The notes below the pieces were generated by a model that did no database searches, had not been told where the DNA came from, and saw nothing but the letters and a program-made list of their open reading frames with translations. Below are positions 12,380 through 23,738 of a stretch of DNA of 64,000 nucleotides, piece by piece; within the stretch, counting starts at the first letter, position 1, and each line of letters starts with the position of its first letter. The translations under genes were made by a program, and so were the position numbers. This stretch comes from Schistosoma mansoni (lineage: Eukaryota > Platyhelminthes > Trematoda > Strigeidida > Schistosomatidae), in contig NC_031498.1 in NCBI RefSeq assembly GCF_000237925.1, forward strand, positions 30,684,923 to 30,748,922. Reading direction: 5' to 3'.

Positions 12380-13728
12380 ATGTTGGTTGACCGGCTGAAG
12401 TCTGGAATATCCAGGTCACTACAGTCGAAAATTCAACAGCTTAATTTATGTTCTTTGTCACGCCTTTCAGTGAAACAAATTATTGTGAGACCCCTAGATC
12501 ACGTGGATTCAAACATCACCTTCCAGTCACAGAAGCCATTAATTATGTATATGTTTCAAACATGATGCATAATAAATAACCGAATGAAATATTTCTCAGT
12601 TCAAACAGTTAGTCAGCCATTCTAAACCCCCTTATTCACTGCTGGTATGTTGACATTATGATCACATCTAACGTCCAGGGACTTATTTATTATGGAAACA
12701 ACATCGTGTTGTAATACCAGTTTATCGTGAATTTGCGAAGTTGTCTATTGGTTTTTCTCCCTCTCACACACACGCAAACTCTCAGGCTTTCCAAATTATT
12801 TTATGATATGAAATCTGCTTTGTTATTTGGATGAGTTGGAGTATGTGGATTTTTGGTAACTTACTCTTAAATACATTGAAGTTTAAATAAATGCTTCGAC
12901 AACTTCATAAACATCTAGGCGAAGGCTATGGAGACACTTATCACTGGTTCACAAACGAATGTTACAAATCTACAATATAAACAGGCTACCTAGAAACTTT
13001 GAGATGAGACATCATGTGAAATAAAGACGAAACAGAAATAAACTTTTTTTCAGAAAGCCGAACCATAGAAGAAGAACCATCTTCTTGAATAGTTAAAGCT
13101 ATAAAAGTTTAATACAGATATACGACTTACTTCCTTTAATTGTACTACCATTGACTTCTTCTTGTTTTTGTAAATAATCTGAAAATTTCGCATTCAATTC
13201 TCTAGTAGCATTGACATCTTGAAACATTCGTTGTAATTTTGCAGTGTATTCAAAACCACAAGCTTCTTTTAATTTGGAAATCATAGAAGCTTCTGCATCC
13301 TCGGATACAGATTGATTGTAAACTAAACGGCGAGCCAGTGTTTTACTATAGAATTTTTGAAAGACATCTTTATCTTCAATGTAGCGGAATACATTCATCT
13401 AAAATGATTAACGAGAACGAATAAGCAAAACTACATAGTGACGGAAAGCGGAGAAGGGATAATAGATATCGTGGGTATTTTAATTATAGATTAACACAAA
13501 TTCATTTATACTGATCGTCTTTTGAATATATTAGCGATAATTTTATAAACAGAAGATGAAAGAATTATGCAGTCTGTCTGTAATCAGTAAGACTACATAG
13601 AAAAATAATTTACAAAATATTGAAATACTTACTACTTGTCCAAGTGTTTCTTCCAAATCATCCAACTGAATATCTTTTGCACTGAAAAATGAAGAAAGAG
13701 ACACTAAACAGTTAGAACTTAACCCATA
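12380..13728. repeat. Segmental duplication of CUL1 locus DNA
   Basis: Direct copy of 59724-60125 plus 61916-62848. It includes TTGACCGGCTGAAG at the left edge, an intronic block (AAACATGATGCA, ATGTTGACATTATGATCACA) and two CUL1 exons. About 1.8 kb present at 60126-61915 in the parent is absent here. The right edge abuts an SM-alpha-like SINE head. Confidence 0.85.
13131..13681 (-). pseudogene. Duplicated two-exon fragment of CUL1
   Basis: Copies of two consecutive CUL1 exons (13633-13681 and 13131-13398) with their intron and the same splice sites. The frame is intact and only a few residues differ from 62243-62800: VYNQSVS for VYKSSVS and EEVNGS for EEANGS. The homologous block runs from about 12380 to 13728 and corresponds to 59724-62848, where the parent carries about 1.8 kb more DNA (60126-61915). 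No other CUL1 exon is nearby, and the real gene ends 31 kb away, so this is a partial gene duplication and not a working gene. It could at most supply exons to a chimeric transcript. Confidence 0.85.
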
Positions 13729-13749
13729 TATACGAACTTTTATATATAT

Positions 13750-13805
13750 ACGTCCATTTAGCTTCAAGCGCCATCGGGTTAACCACTTAGCTACAAAGAC
13801 CAGAT
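13750..13805 (-). repeat. tRNA-like SINE head, fragment
   Basis: On the minus strand GTAGCTAAGTGGTTAACCCG then GATGGCGCTTGAAGC matches the A-box half of the SM-alpha SINE at 55503-55690. Only the 5' head is present. It sits at the right border of the CUL1 duplication. Confidence 0.45.
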
Positions 13806-14037
13806 AGTCGCTGGCTTGTGCAATGTGGTGGAGTTTTATTCATTTGTATTAGTTGTTTAAATGTTTATACTTCAATCGATCAGTGTCTTTTTCATTATTA
13901 TTTATGTTTTTGAGAAATAATTAGTTTTAATTGGATATTTGGTTTATACTAAGTGTTTTACTTAAACGAATAAACCAGATATCTGTTTCCACATGAAATC
14001 TCATGAAGTAGTCCCTATAGCATATATGACTACATCC

Positions 14038-14425
14038 AGGGTTTCCTGTTGACCACCTCCAACCACCATCTTATCTCAATATATATAGTGCACGCAGTGT
14101 CGAGCCACCTAGACTAGTGGTCGCATTGCAACTTGATCGATAGCATTCGATCAGCACTAACAAAGACTTGACACGACTGACATTGATCACCACCCAGTGA
14201 TTGATCAATCGTGAATACATCTCAGTCCTACATGAGGTCGCTCGCGGCCTGGATAGCTTGGTGGTAACGTCTCTGACTTTGAAGCTGGGTGACACGGGAT
14301 GGAATCCACCAGGGAGCATCAATTACCTCAAAATTACAGGTACATCTTGCTGACGAGTGTCAGGTAGCACGAAACCCAGGTTTAGGGTTTCCTGTTGATC
14401 CCCTCCAACCAGCATCTTATCTCAC
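14038..14425 (+). repeat. Satellite-like repeat unit (346 bp period) with hammerhead core and tRNA-like boxes
   Basis: AGGGTTTCCTGTTGA recurs at 14038 and 14384 followed by matching CCTCCAACC and CATCTTATCTCA, giving one full 346-bp unit plus ends, the mark of a tandem array. Within it lies a tRNA-like head (TAGCTTGGTGGTAACG near 14260, degenerate B box GGATGGAATCC near 14300). After this comes a hammerhead core CTGACGA (14350-14356), stem II GTGT…GCAC, and GAAA (14371-14374). Confidence 0.65.
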
Positions 14426-14544
14426 CATACATGAACATGTTAGTAATTTGAACTTACCTACTGATTCTATTGATAATCTATTGAGTGAATAACATAGAAT
14501 ATAAATTGCACTCTTCTTACAAAAATCATATTTTACTATAGAAA

Positions 14545-14640
14545 AGCGAGGTAGGATCGTAGATGCTCACTACTGAGGAATCCTATACTAGAACGAGACG
14601 TCTGTTCAATGCTTACAGGTGTTTCGTGGTGGTCTAACCA
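14545..14640 (+). repeat. SINE fragment with degenerate hammerhead
   Basis: CTGAGGA is followed by a weak stem II and GAGA in place of GAAA, then AATGCTTACAGG and GTGGTGGTCTAACC, the tail common to the SINEs of this window. The tRNA-like head is missing. Confidence 0.55.
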
Positions 14641-15299
14641 CATATGGTCAAAACTTGTACAAATGTTATTTTCTATTTTATTGGTACGATGTGGTCTCTT
14701 TGATTGATATATAAACTTAGTATGTTTGAAATTTAGTGATCCATACCACAGAGGCTGTTATAGGTGTTCTGGACTTAACTGGTTGGGCTAGACAGATAAC
14801 AGGACCAACAAATACTCTAGACTACTCGTACAGGTTTCCGTGTGTCATTTGGTACAATCGATAATTCACTGTCATCTAATTGGCGGTCTTATCACGTCAT
14901 ATGTTAACAGGGTATTCACTCGACCAAAGCTTATAACACATATGTTATAAAATACATTAAGTGCATATGATAAATTATTTCAATCAATGGTACATGGTTG
15001 ATCTACATATATATGTAATGAAATATATCAATGATTAAAATAAACTTTACACAGCAACTTAATCCAAAAATGTATGGTTTGTTCAATTGAGTAAAGATAA
15101 ACAAATGATTCCTAATATGTTTGTATAATTATAAACATTTAGGTGATATGGTTACTAGTCTAGAATATTTAAATGAATCATTTAAAACAAATTAACTAGT
15201 TTATTCATAAAAAGAATTATGTAAGCAAGTTCTTTGAAAATTTTCATTTCAATGATACAGCTGATGGAAGATATTGACCTAACTAGATCCTTTCATCAC

Positions 15300-15475
15300 T
15301 GACATGTTGAAATGCGAGTGTTCGTATGCAAGACCGATAAGTCCTGTGTTCGAGTCCCGAGTGGTGGGATCGTGTATATGCATTGCTGAGGAGTTCCATA
15401 AGAGGATGAAATGGCGGTCCAGCGCTTCCAGGTTTTCCATCATGATCTGGATTACATTGACACATGAAGTCAACT
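15300..15475 (+). repeat. tRNA-derived SINE with degenerate hammerhead
   Basis: B box GTGTTCGAGTCC near 15345, CTGAGGA near 15386 and GAAA near 15408, then CCAGCGCTTCCAGGTTTTCC. Stem II (GTTCC…GGAT) is weakened. It lies just upstream of COMTD1-B, about 90 bp from its first recognised exon. Confidence 0.65.
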
Positions 15476-15565
15476 ATTAAAAAAGAATAGTTAATAGACA
15501 TTAACTTAATTGTTTTACTTATCAAATTAAAATATATGTTTCTCATGTACAACCTCTTATTTCAG

Positions 15566-18500
15566 AAGATTCATTTGAGAAATAGACATTCAATACCAAT
15601 CATATCAATGAACAAATTTGCCAGAGACAAGAAAGTAACTGAATATGGTTGTACAGTGAGTGCAGACAAAGTTCATCAGTATATATGTGATCATTCACTA
15701 CGTCTGTCTAAAGCACAAAAATGGTTATTACAAGTAATCATCACAATTATTGTCTTCCAAAAATGTATTGTAGGAGACTAGTAAACATCCAATGTCATTA
15801 ATGCTTATCTCCAGCATCGAAATGCAACTTCTATCGAATTTGTGTTATGGGATTAATGCTAGAAAGACACTTGATGTTGGTAAGTACGAGGTGTATGTGG
15901 ATTTGTTTACAAGCATATATATCCATCTTATGTACCTGACTGCTTCTTGAATAAGTTCTCGGATTTGATGAAGTAAGTGAAATACACAAGTATTACTAGC
16001 TCATCTTTAATTAATCATTCTAATTACCCATATAGATTGGTATATATAAGTAGCAATCGGATAAACAGAGTGTGGATATAATGCTTAACTTCCTTTAATG
16101 GTTTACAGCAACTCGGAATGATACAGCATTAGATAGATCAGTCTGTTACTTTGAGGAAATTGCTCGTTATCTCTACTGTTTGAAGAAGATTAAGCATATT
16201 GGATGCTCTATTCCATCATTCGTCTTACTCTACTGGGTATTATATATCAGAGTGGTTGTGGTGTTTGTGTATGCACAAATCATGTACTGAGTTGCAGATA
16301 TGGAAAGAAGGAGAGTTTGACAAATAGAAGGTACAGTCATCCAGTACTGACTGATGATCAGTGTCTATTGAGATAGAGTCGAATAACTGAGAGAATTACA
16401 TTGAAATAACTACATCAATACCATATATCAACAATAAATTCGTAGATAAGTTGCATATTGGTCTGGAAGTGGAAACTGGAACAATGTGTTCAACGTTTTT
16501 GGGACTCGTGAGATGGATGCACATCCATGGTGTTATTGTTATTCACATGAGAATTTGAAGCCAGTAACTCTCGTTTCAAGTATCTACATATGATGAACTG
16601 ATGTACTGAATTGCGAATAGTCAGTAGATTGTTTAACGGTTTTGAATTTCATTTGTAATAGTTTACATTTGACCGTAGTTTATGTTGAGCGATGTAATTG
16701 ATCAGTCAGGTTTTGAAATATTCTGATCAGATTGGATCGATATTATCATTTAGTCACCTATTCTAAGCAGATTTGGATGATGACTGGTAGCGGAATCCGA
16801 GATGTCCTAGTCAATCGATGGAGAGAAATGATTGTTCAAGTCAAAGTGTGGGAAATCGGACATCGTATTGTTTACAGAAATAAATAATAGGTATTTTTAA
16901 AGTGTAACAAATAGCTAAGTAGTGAATGAATCCGTCTCTACATAAACACATACTATTGTGTACTGAAGGCGAATGTGGAAGTATTTAGATTAATCGAATG
17001 TTCAACCAACTACTCCCTGTCCATTCGAACACTATATAACTAGTTTAATCTTGAAACTGTAAACTCTTCTTCCAAATCACATCCCTGTTGATTATGTATA
17101 TTGTAGATGAAGTGAGTACAATTCTTACTGATGATAGTTAATTATGTCTGGAATTTCTGACGTTTACAAACTTTTCGGTTATTTAACTCAGTAATAATTG
17201 GTTTCACATATATTTGATAAGCTAATGACTGTTTCTTTGGACAACAGTGTGATGTGGACGAGTTTGGAATATGTTATTGTGGTAATTGGACTGTTTTGTG
17301 ATTGATCAATAAACTTCAGTTAAACGACTAGTCATTATCAACAAATATGTTTCCATTTATTTTAAAATGAATATAGGAGTTTATACTGGATATAGTTCAT
17401 TGTCTATCGCTGAAGTATTGCCACCAGATGGACGTGTATTAGCCTTGGATATTACAGATGAATATTTAAAAGATTATTGTTTGCCAGCATGGAAGATGGC
17501 AGGTGTAGAATCGAAAATTGACTTTCGACACGGTCCAGCTGTTGAAACACTACGTAAGTCTGAGAATGTCATGTGGTATATTGTTATCAAGAAAAGCAAA
17601 ACACGGATGTACACTAAATGTTTTAGCATGTGAAATCTATGAGGATAAGCATTTAATCATCACCCTACTGATGTGTTCTCTGGTGTCATTTTCGTCTAAA
17701 TTTGAAGGATTAGATTCATACTATATGTTAGCCGAGTTCATGTAAGAGATTGAAGGGTAAGAATATAATTTAAAATCTCAGTGATTCAATGCAACATTTC
17801 ACTCGACAATCTGGTCCAAACGTTTTCAAGGATATATGATCAAACATCAAAATGATCGAATATAAATAGGTACAAGGTTCTTCAGCTAATTATATAATAA
17901 GTAGGTTATCCAATCATGTTATCAATATTTCAAGTAAGTATTTGCTGTAGTGTGTATTAGTTTCGTGTAACGTGTGTAACGAAAAAGTGTGTTAGAAAAA
18001 CAGACGGTGTGTGTAAGTGGAGTGGAGGTGTGAGAAGTTATTTAAATTTTGAGTGAGATCATGGTATATTCGGAGGTTGGTTTGAACATTAGGATGCTGT
18101 AAGTAGGTGGTGTTCAAATCCAGTATCCTCAGCCTCGTGCACGAATTGAGAATTATTTTACTGATGATGCTGAATGAATATATTGATTCGGTTAGTATTC
18201 GATAACAGTTGAATGTATGTAATTACGATCAGTTTGATAACAGGATTGTCGTAAACTACTTATTGATTTAGTAACTGAACTATTTATATTTTCATTATAC
18301 TATTGTTCCATCAGAAAATTTGATCGATAATGGGGAGAGTGAAACATTCGATTTTGCCATGATTGATGCTGATAAAGAAAACTATAGTAATTATTACAAA
18401 CTATGTTTAAAACTGGTTCGACCCCGTGGAATCATCGCCATTGACAATGTAAGTTTGCTTTATTAACGAGCATATGTTTTATGTATCTCAATCAATGTGA

Positions 18501-19732
18501 AGTCACTTTTCATGACGAATCGATATTTTAATGACTATAAATGGATCTTCTGTTTGAAAACATCTCACCCTCGAAAGTGCTTCTACATTTGAGACATTCT
18601 CCAGGAAATAGTCCACATGTTCAATGAAATGTGAAACCATAATAATAAATGATTGTAGTTGTACACCTCCTACTGAATGATAGCCCTACATATTTCAAAC
18701 CAAACTGTATATCTTGGATTCACTGACTGGAAGTTATTGATTCGAAGGAATTTCAAGTTGACCTGTTGTAATAGTCCTAACCAACCATTACTGACTTGTG
18801 CCTTAAAATGATTCTTGTTATTTGCATGATCACGGTTTAACTGTTGATGATAATCTGATGTACAATATTGATTATCTTATAGATTATAATCAGTGTCTGC
18901 ACCATTCTGCATGACACTTATAAACAATCTACTTCCTAATGAACTGATGAGTTGTCTTATTTCTGTTGCTCCTACATTTCACTCATCTTAATTCACCATC
19001 TCTCTGTTCCAGTGCCTAGAATGTAAGAATAGAGAAGAAAGAATTTCGTAGAATTTATCATTCGGACTTCAGTCCGTGGTAGTATGAGGAGTGGTGTTTA
19101 TCAGTCTTCTTCTGACTTCACTTTCAATTAGTCTAAATTCACATTTTGACAAGTGAATTGCGTAATACAGAAAATGATCCACTATGCTTATCCGTAGCTC
19201 TTTCCAATCCCTTAGTTCATATGTTGGAAATCAGCTATCTGGGATATTTTCACTTCCTGTTTCAAACTCCAAACTGCAATCAAAACACTTGAGAGCTTGA
19301 TACTGAAATTTCAGATTTTCTGTATTTGGTTGTGGATCGCTAAAATCTATATTTCCGGTTTGATAAGACTTGTGAGAAGAAGGGTTATGTAAGTTGGTCC
19401 GATATATTGAATGAAACAAATCAACAGACCAAGGAACCTTCTGTTTTTCGATTTAGGCTATTTGTAATGTAACTGAGAATAGACATTCTGGTGTGTGAAT
19501 ATTACACATGCTTACAGTATCACCAAATCGTACTAAATAATTGTATTTTATATCATTTTGATAACAATTTCCTCTCCAGGTTCTATGGAGCCACCGTGTA
19601 CTCGACCCGAATGATAACTGTCCTCAAACTGTCGGTATAAGAGAAATGAATGAATTGATAGCTGGAGATAATTGTGTTCGGGTTTCTCTCTTAAGAACTG
19701 GAGATGGATTGACAATTGTTGTGAAGAAATGA
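15566..19732 (+). CDS. COMTD1: COMTD1-like O-methyltransferase, copy B, five exons
   Basis: Predicted metal- and SAM-dependent O-methyltransferase, about 231 aa (human COMTD1 is about 262). Exons: 15566-15733 (ATG at 15608, MNKFARDKKVTEYG), 15774-15879, 17377-17553, 18315-18448, 19580-19732 (TGA). All four introns are GT-AG with matching phases (0,1,1,0); the first is only 40 bp. Family marks in order: HPMSLML and EMQLLSNL (exon 2), the SAM loop LDVG|VYTGYSSL across exons 2/3, LALDIT after strand 2, the DADKENYSNYY metal/catalytic motif (exon 4), AIDN|VLW across exons 4/5, and a C-terminus ending GDGLTIVVKK. The substrate is unknown; small catechol-like or acyl-CoA-linked phenols are typical for the family. 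No signal or anchor segment is seen, unlike vertebrate COMTD1, though a 5' exon could be missing. The gene faces copy C tail to tail. Confidence 0.82.
15684..16203 (+). repeat. Arm of inverted repeat A/B
   Basis: Inverted copy of about 1-520 with no net indel (coordinates sum to 16204). By eye the two arms differ at almost no position beyond the Asn/Asp difference in exon 1. The arm continues past the left edge of the window. Identity stops abruptly inside exon 1. Confidence 0.85.
19021..19280. repeat. Insertion present in copy B intron 4 only
   Basis: Copy B has about 266 bp here that copy C lacks (compare 27560-27600). It is AT-rich with no coding similarity or clear terminal repeat. It could be an unidentified mobile element in B or a deletion in C. 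Confidence 0.5.
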
Positions 19733-20424
19733 TCCTGGTTATGATTTTTTTTCAGAATGCATACATCCTTACAGACATAAACACGTTTGATTGATAAACC
19801 GAATTGCTTTGATTTCTATCTCACATAAATATTTCCCATTACTAAGCTGTCATTATGTGTTGAGCACGTACTGAATAAGATGTATTTCATTACATTGTAG
19901 CATCAATGAAATCGTAGAAATTTGATTGAATCACATATCTCATTGACAACATGTATGTTAACATCATATGATTAGTATCTCATTTCGATCATAAATATAA
20001 GATGCCACTGAGTAATACAATCTTGTTCACATGATTGTTCTGTTTTGAAATTTTTTAACCTTCAGAGTGTTTACTATAGGTCATGACCATTTGAGCATAG
20101 ATTCAATGTGGTCACGAAACTGTGACATGGTGATTTATTGACTGATCATTGGTAGTTTCACAGTTTTCTGTTAGTGGGTAGTTCTATGTTCCTACACAAT
20201 CTGTGTGAAATGTGATTATCATCACGAAGATGAGTGTACAATTTCTGTGGTATATTTTAGCTACGCATATGTTATACACCAGAATGGATTTTACATTAGG
20301 CTATCATAATAATAGTCTGAACATTACTTACGTGTTGCTTTTAATCAGTCCTGATGTTTATGAGAATAGACAAATCCAAGTCATCTATCTGTAATATGAT
20401 GCAGCACATAAATTCAACTGTATT

Positions 20425-20750
20425 TGAATCAGAAGGGGCTTTTGTGGAGATTTTAGTAAATTTATAATTGAAATCATGAGTCAATTGAAGCTAAACCACA
20501 ATAGAAAACCTGGAAGCACTGGACGGCCGTTTCGTCTGGGACTGCTCAGCAGTGCGCATCCATGATCCCGTCTCGCGAGATTCTAACGCAGGACCTATCA
20601 GTCCTTAAACTCTAGACCACTGAGCCGGCCGGCATCCAACGGTGTAATTGTCTAACTTCAACCGATCCACAAAGTTGAGCAACCGTCCATCATTGTCTTC
20701 AGTGAGTTGATATCTCACAACAGACCTGGTTGTACTCCAGTGAAGATGTA
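20425..20750 (-). repeat. tRNA-derived SINE with hammerhead remnant, left arm copy
   Basis: On the minus strand: a 5' region ending TGGATGCCGGCCGG, A-box CTCAGTGGTCTAGAG, degenerate B box, then CTGAGCA, short stem II, GAAA and CGGCCGTC (20516-20555). The core base change and shortened stem II suggest an inactive ribozyme. Its mirror twin is at 26103-26428. Confidence 0.75.
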
Positions 20751-21094
20751 ACTGAATTCAGAGAATTCTTTTGTGCTACTATTGATTTGATGCAGACAAT
20801 GCTTATGAATAAGTCCCAGTGATGACGGAAATTGATTAATGTGTGCGATCGCCAGATTCACAACTGTTACTTTAGTGTCCATCTCTTCACTTATCTGGTT
20901 GACCGTAAACACTAACTCAATTGTCATAACTGAGAATTTAGGAGGAAAGATTTCGAAACTGATATTCAAAGGAATAAAGCGAGAAGTGACAGCTAATACT
21001 CAGTACAAACAGGAAAAAACATGCGAACAATTAAAGTTGATCAGACAGATTGATAGTTTTGTTGAAATGACGAACGAATCTATGATAGACAATA

Positions 21095-21215
21095 ATTGAA
21101 AACATGGAAGCGGTGGACGACAGTTTCAATCTAGTATGAAATTCATAATCAGTATACATCGATGACAAAGAAATCAGTGGTCGAACCCAGAACACACAAT
21201 CTCACTCAACTCCCA
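21095..21215 (-). repeat. Old SINE relic, left arm (mirror at 25638-25758)
   Basis: A decayed version of the SINE 3' half: AAACATGGAAGCGGTGGACG, then a trace of the hammerhead and GGTCGAACCCAGAAC for the B box. It is repeated as the mirror image in the right arm. Confidence 0.5.
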
Positions 21216-21369
21216 GATTAATGAATCGGAATCCACTGGAGTGTTCAAGTATAGCTTGCTAGTACTTTATCAACGAATAAAGTATGTTACAGAAACTGTA
21301 CAATAAAATACTAGTTACTGATGAATAATATAATTCGTAAATATACACGTCACAATGACGGATGTGGGT

Positions 21370-21495
21370 GTGCTTGACGATGCTGATCCATTCACTGAAA
21401 TTATCGGTATAAGAAAAATGAGTGATCCGTTAGCTGGAGATAATCGTGTACGAATTTCTTAAATACTTCAGATGCATTGACAATTTATGTGCTGA
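21370..21495 (+). pseudogene. Decayed copy of COMTD1 last exon
   Basis: Runs parallel to the last exon of copy B: a GACGATGCTGATCCATTCAC stretch matches the DPNDNCP region, then IIGIRKM is seen for TVGIREM and LAGDNRVRIS for IAGDNCVRVS. It is followed by an in-frame stop and a trace of the LTIV ending. No acceptor or intact 3' end remains. It lies just beyond the last base of the palindrome arm that can be compared (21341), so its mirror image, if any, falls in the N gap at 25312-25511. It is a fourth, older gene copy remnant. Confidence 0.65.
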
Positions 21496-22320
21496 ACTCA
21501 CATAAAAATGAATGGTAGTTTAATTAGCGCGATCTCTCAATAATATTTACCACATATAGATTGTTGTAATGAAATATTACTGTACTGAATCGTGTCGAAC
21601 TACACGATTCGGAACAACAATATAATGAGTAAACGAAATGCAAAATAATCTTCAACCAAACACGCATTATTGCTTCGAATAGTTCTCGACCTAAACTTCA
21701 ACTATTCCTCAAACAGTACGATGCGGAAGTTTCATTAACTATTGATAATGCTGAGAATAGCGTATGGATGTTTTTGAAAGTTTCAGAGTGTTCTCAGATA
21801 TGGCTGACCTCTATTTTCATCCTTGACTCTTGATTCAATCTGTGTGAGTTTGTGTTTTGCAATGAACTGGAATTCAACGTGTGACATAGAAAGCATAAAT
21901 ATTGATGAGATTAGTCTTAATATCAGGCTTACAGTACATTTAATGAAATGTAATTCAATCATTAACATACGAGCTATCAGTTTAACTAAGCACGGCTTTT
22001 CCTTGATTTCCTAGTCAGTTTGATTATCACTTTGAATCACTGCTAGGTTATGTCAATTTCAAATATAGTCTAGTTGAATAGGATCTTAACACAACATTAA
22101 GTGACTCAGTATATCGTAAAGTCGATTCATAAGCAAAAGAATAATGGGAAACGATAACCAGCAAAATATGCTATGGTTGGGATTCTATCTATCTTACAAA
22201 CTGGCAATCTACCGAAAAAGTGGGAAAAGTAGTGGGTTTTTATCTTTTGTGTTGAAATGGGTCTGATAGCCTAGCAGACAGCAGTTGGATCTCCATGAGA
22301 TTACAAACTGACCGCAGTTT
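21496..22320. other. Palindrome spacer, no gene seen
   Basis: AT-rich sequence without a recognised gene. Short open frames on both strands have no family resemblance. Confidence 0.4.
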
Positions 22321-22324
22321 GATA

Positions 22325-22425
22325 GGCATTGAAAATCTGCAAACAATAACCAGCCGTTTCGTTTTAGAATGAAACGCCTCAGGAGTGGTTATGCAAAATA
22401 CCATCATCTGGGACCAAACCAAAAC
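22325..22425 (-). repeat. Hammerhead-like element with re-paired stem II
   Basis: On the minus strand CTGAGGC, stem GTTT…AAAC, GAAAC, GGCTGGTTATT parallels the SINE hammerheads (CTGAGGA, GTCC…GGAC, GAAAC, GGC). Both sides of stem II have changed yet still pair. The last core base is C instead of A, so catalysis is doubtful. Confidence 0.45.
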
Positions 22426-22429
22426 CACT

Positions 22430-23738
22430 TTATTGAGGAATTAAATCACTTTCAACATAACACTTTTCACGGAAATGAGCATGGCATCGAAATGTAGGAG
22501 AATTCGTTCGAGGTATTTAACCCATTCATACTTGATATACAAATGACAGACAGATATTAACAGTCAGCAATATAATGTACGAAAATTCTGATTTACCGTC
22601 ACATGTTGAGAGTGAAAACAATGAATGGATGAATTCAATTTCTTGTCTATCGTAGTAGGATTATTGATCAAGTCAATTCTCAATAGCATTCCGATCAGCT
22701 CGTCTTAAAGTTTTGTGTTGAAACTCACTAGATTCTTGTGTTTGTGAAAAAGGTCTCCGACATTGGAAAGTTTCTCTGCTGCTAAATGTGACCTGCATAT
22801 TTTTGACGGGATTCAACAGTGAAGTCATCCATCCTTCATTGTCTTCGAATGAAGTGAAAATGTAAGAAAGCATACTCAGTGATGACAATAAAATCGGATG
22901 ACATACTGAGTTGGAAACAGCATGTGGCTGAGCTAATTGATGACCATTACAGATACATAGAAAGCTTCATCGGTTTTCACACTCATCATTCTCTTGACAT
23001 GTCGATTATTGGAGTACTTTCGGTGATATCAATTAACTCACAAATATCTGTAAGTTGCATATGCAATGAACAGAGATAGAGAAACTTCAGTTTAAGAGTA
23101 ATGTTGTATGGGATAAACAAATGAATCCTTAACAACAATCTCTGACTCTCCTCTGTATAGTAATCCTCAACAATAAGAAAGGCATGTTTGTTCATATTCA
23201 CCGTTCTACTCAAACGGACATGTAATGTTTACTTTAAAATTTTCGTAACTTCACTGAACTCAACAACAATCTTCAAGGAACTTATTCATTCCCAAATTCA
23301 TAACACAATAAAATATACCTGTTAAGACAAACATTCATCAGGAATGTCATAGACATTCTAACGAAAAGAAGAATACTCAAGGAATAGGGATCTGCAAACT
23401 CATGAAATAAAATGTTAAAATTAAAATGAAATGCCATTAGTGAGGTTATGTTGACATGTGAAATCGGTTAGGAGTAATACGTGAAAGTAGAAGGAGATAT
23501 GAAAGATGGTGAGATCTATGGAATCTCATAGATGAAAACAATGCTTGTATAAGGAACTGAATGAGTATCTTCAGTGAAAATAGTTTTAAATTATCCGAAT
23601 GCGTGAAAAAAAAGTTTTGACAATGTTAAGAAAACGAAGGGTCACGGTCTTCCTTTACCAATTAACGATGAATATCTTTGTATTTGACATTAATCAAATT
23701 ATCCAAAATGGTTATATTTAAGCGTTTGTTGTCTACCA
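22430..23738. other. Palindrome spacer, no gene seen
   Basis: No coding similarity recognised; short frames only. Confidence 0.4.

Larger units (their letters stand above)
19331..21341 (+). repeat. Inner arm of the COMTD1 B/C palindrome, left
   Basis: Mirror image of 25512-27522 (coordinates sum to 46853). It contains exon 5 of copy B, its 3' flank and two SINE relics. It is nearly identical to the other arm: I saw one mismatch in the stretches aligned by eye. Identity drops sharply to roughly 80-85 percent at about 19331. Confidence 0.88.

Noticed and set aside
20839-21099. 86-codon frame repeated exactly at 25754-26014
   Set aside because: The duplication is explained by the palindrome arm; the two strands both give open frames and neither resembles a known protein.
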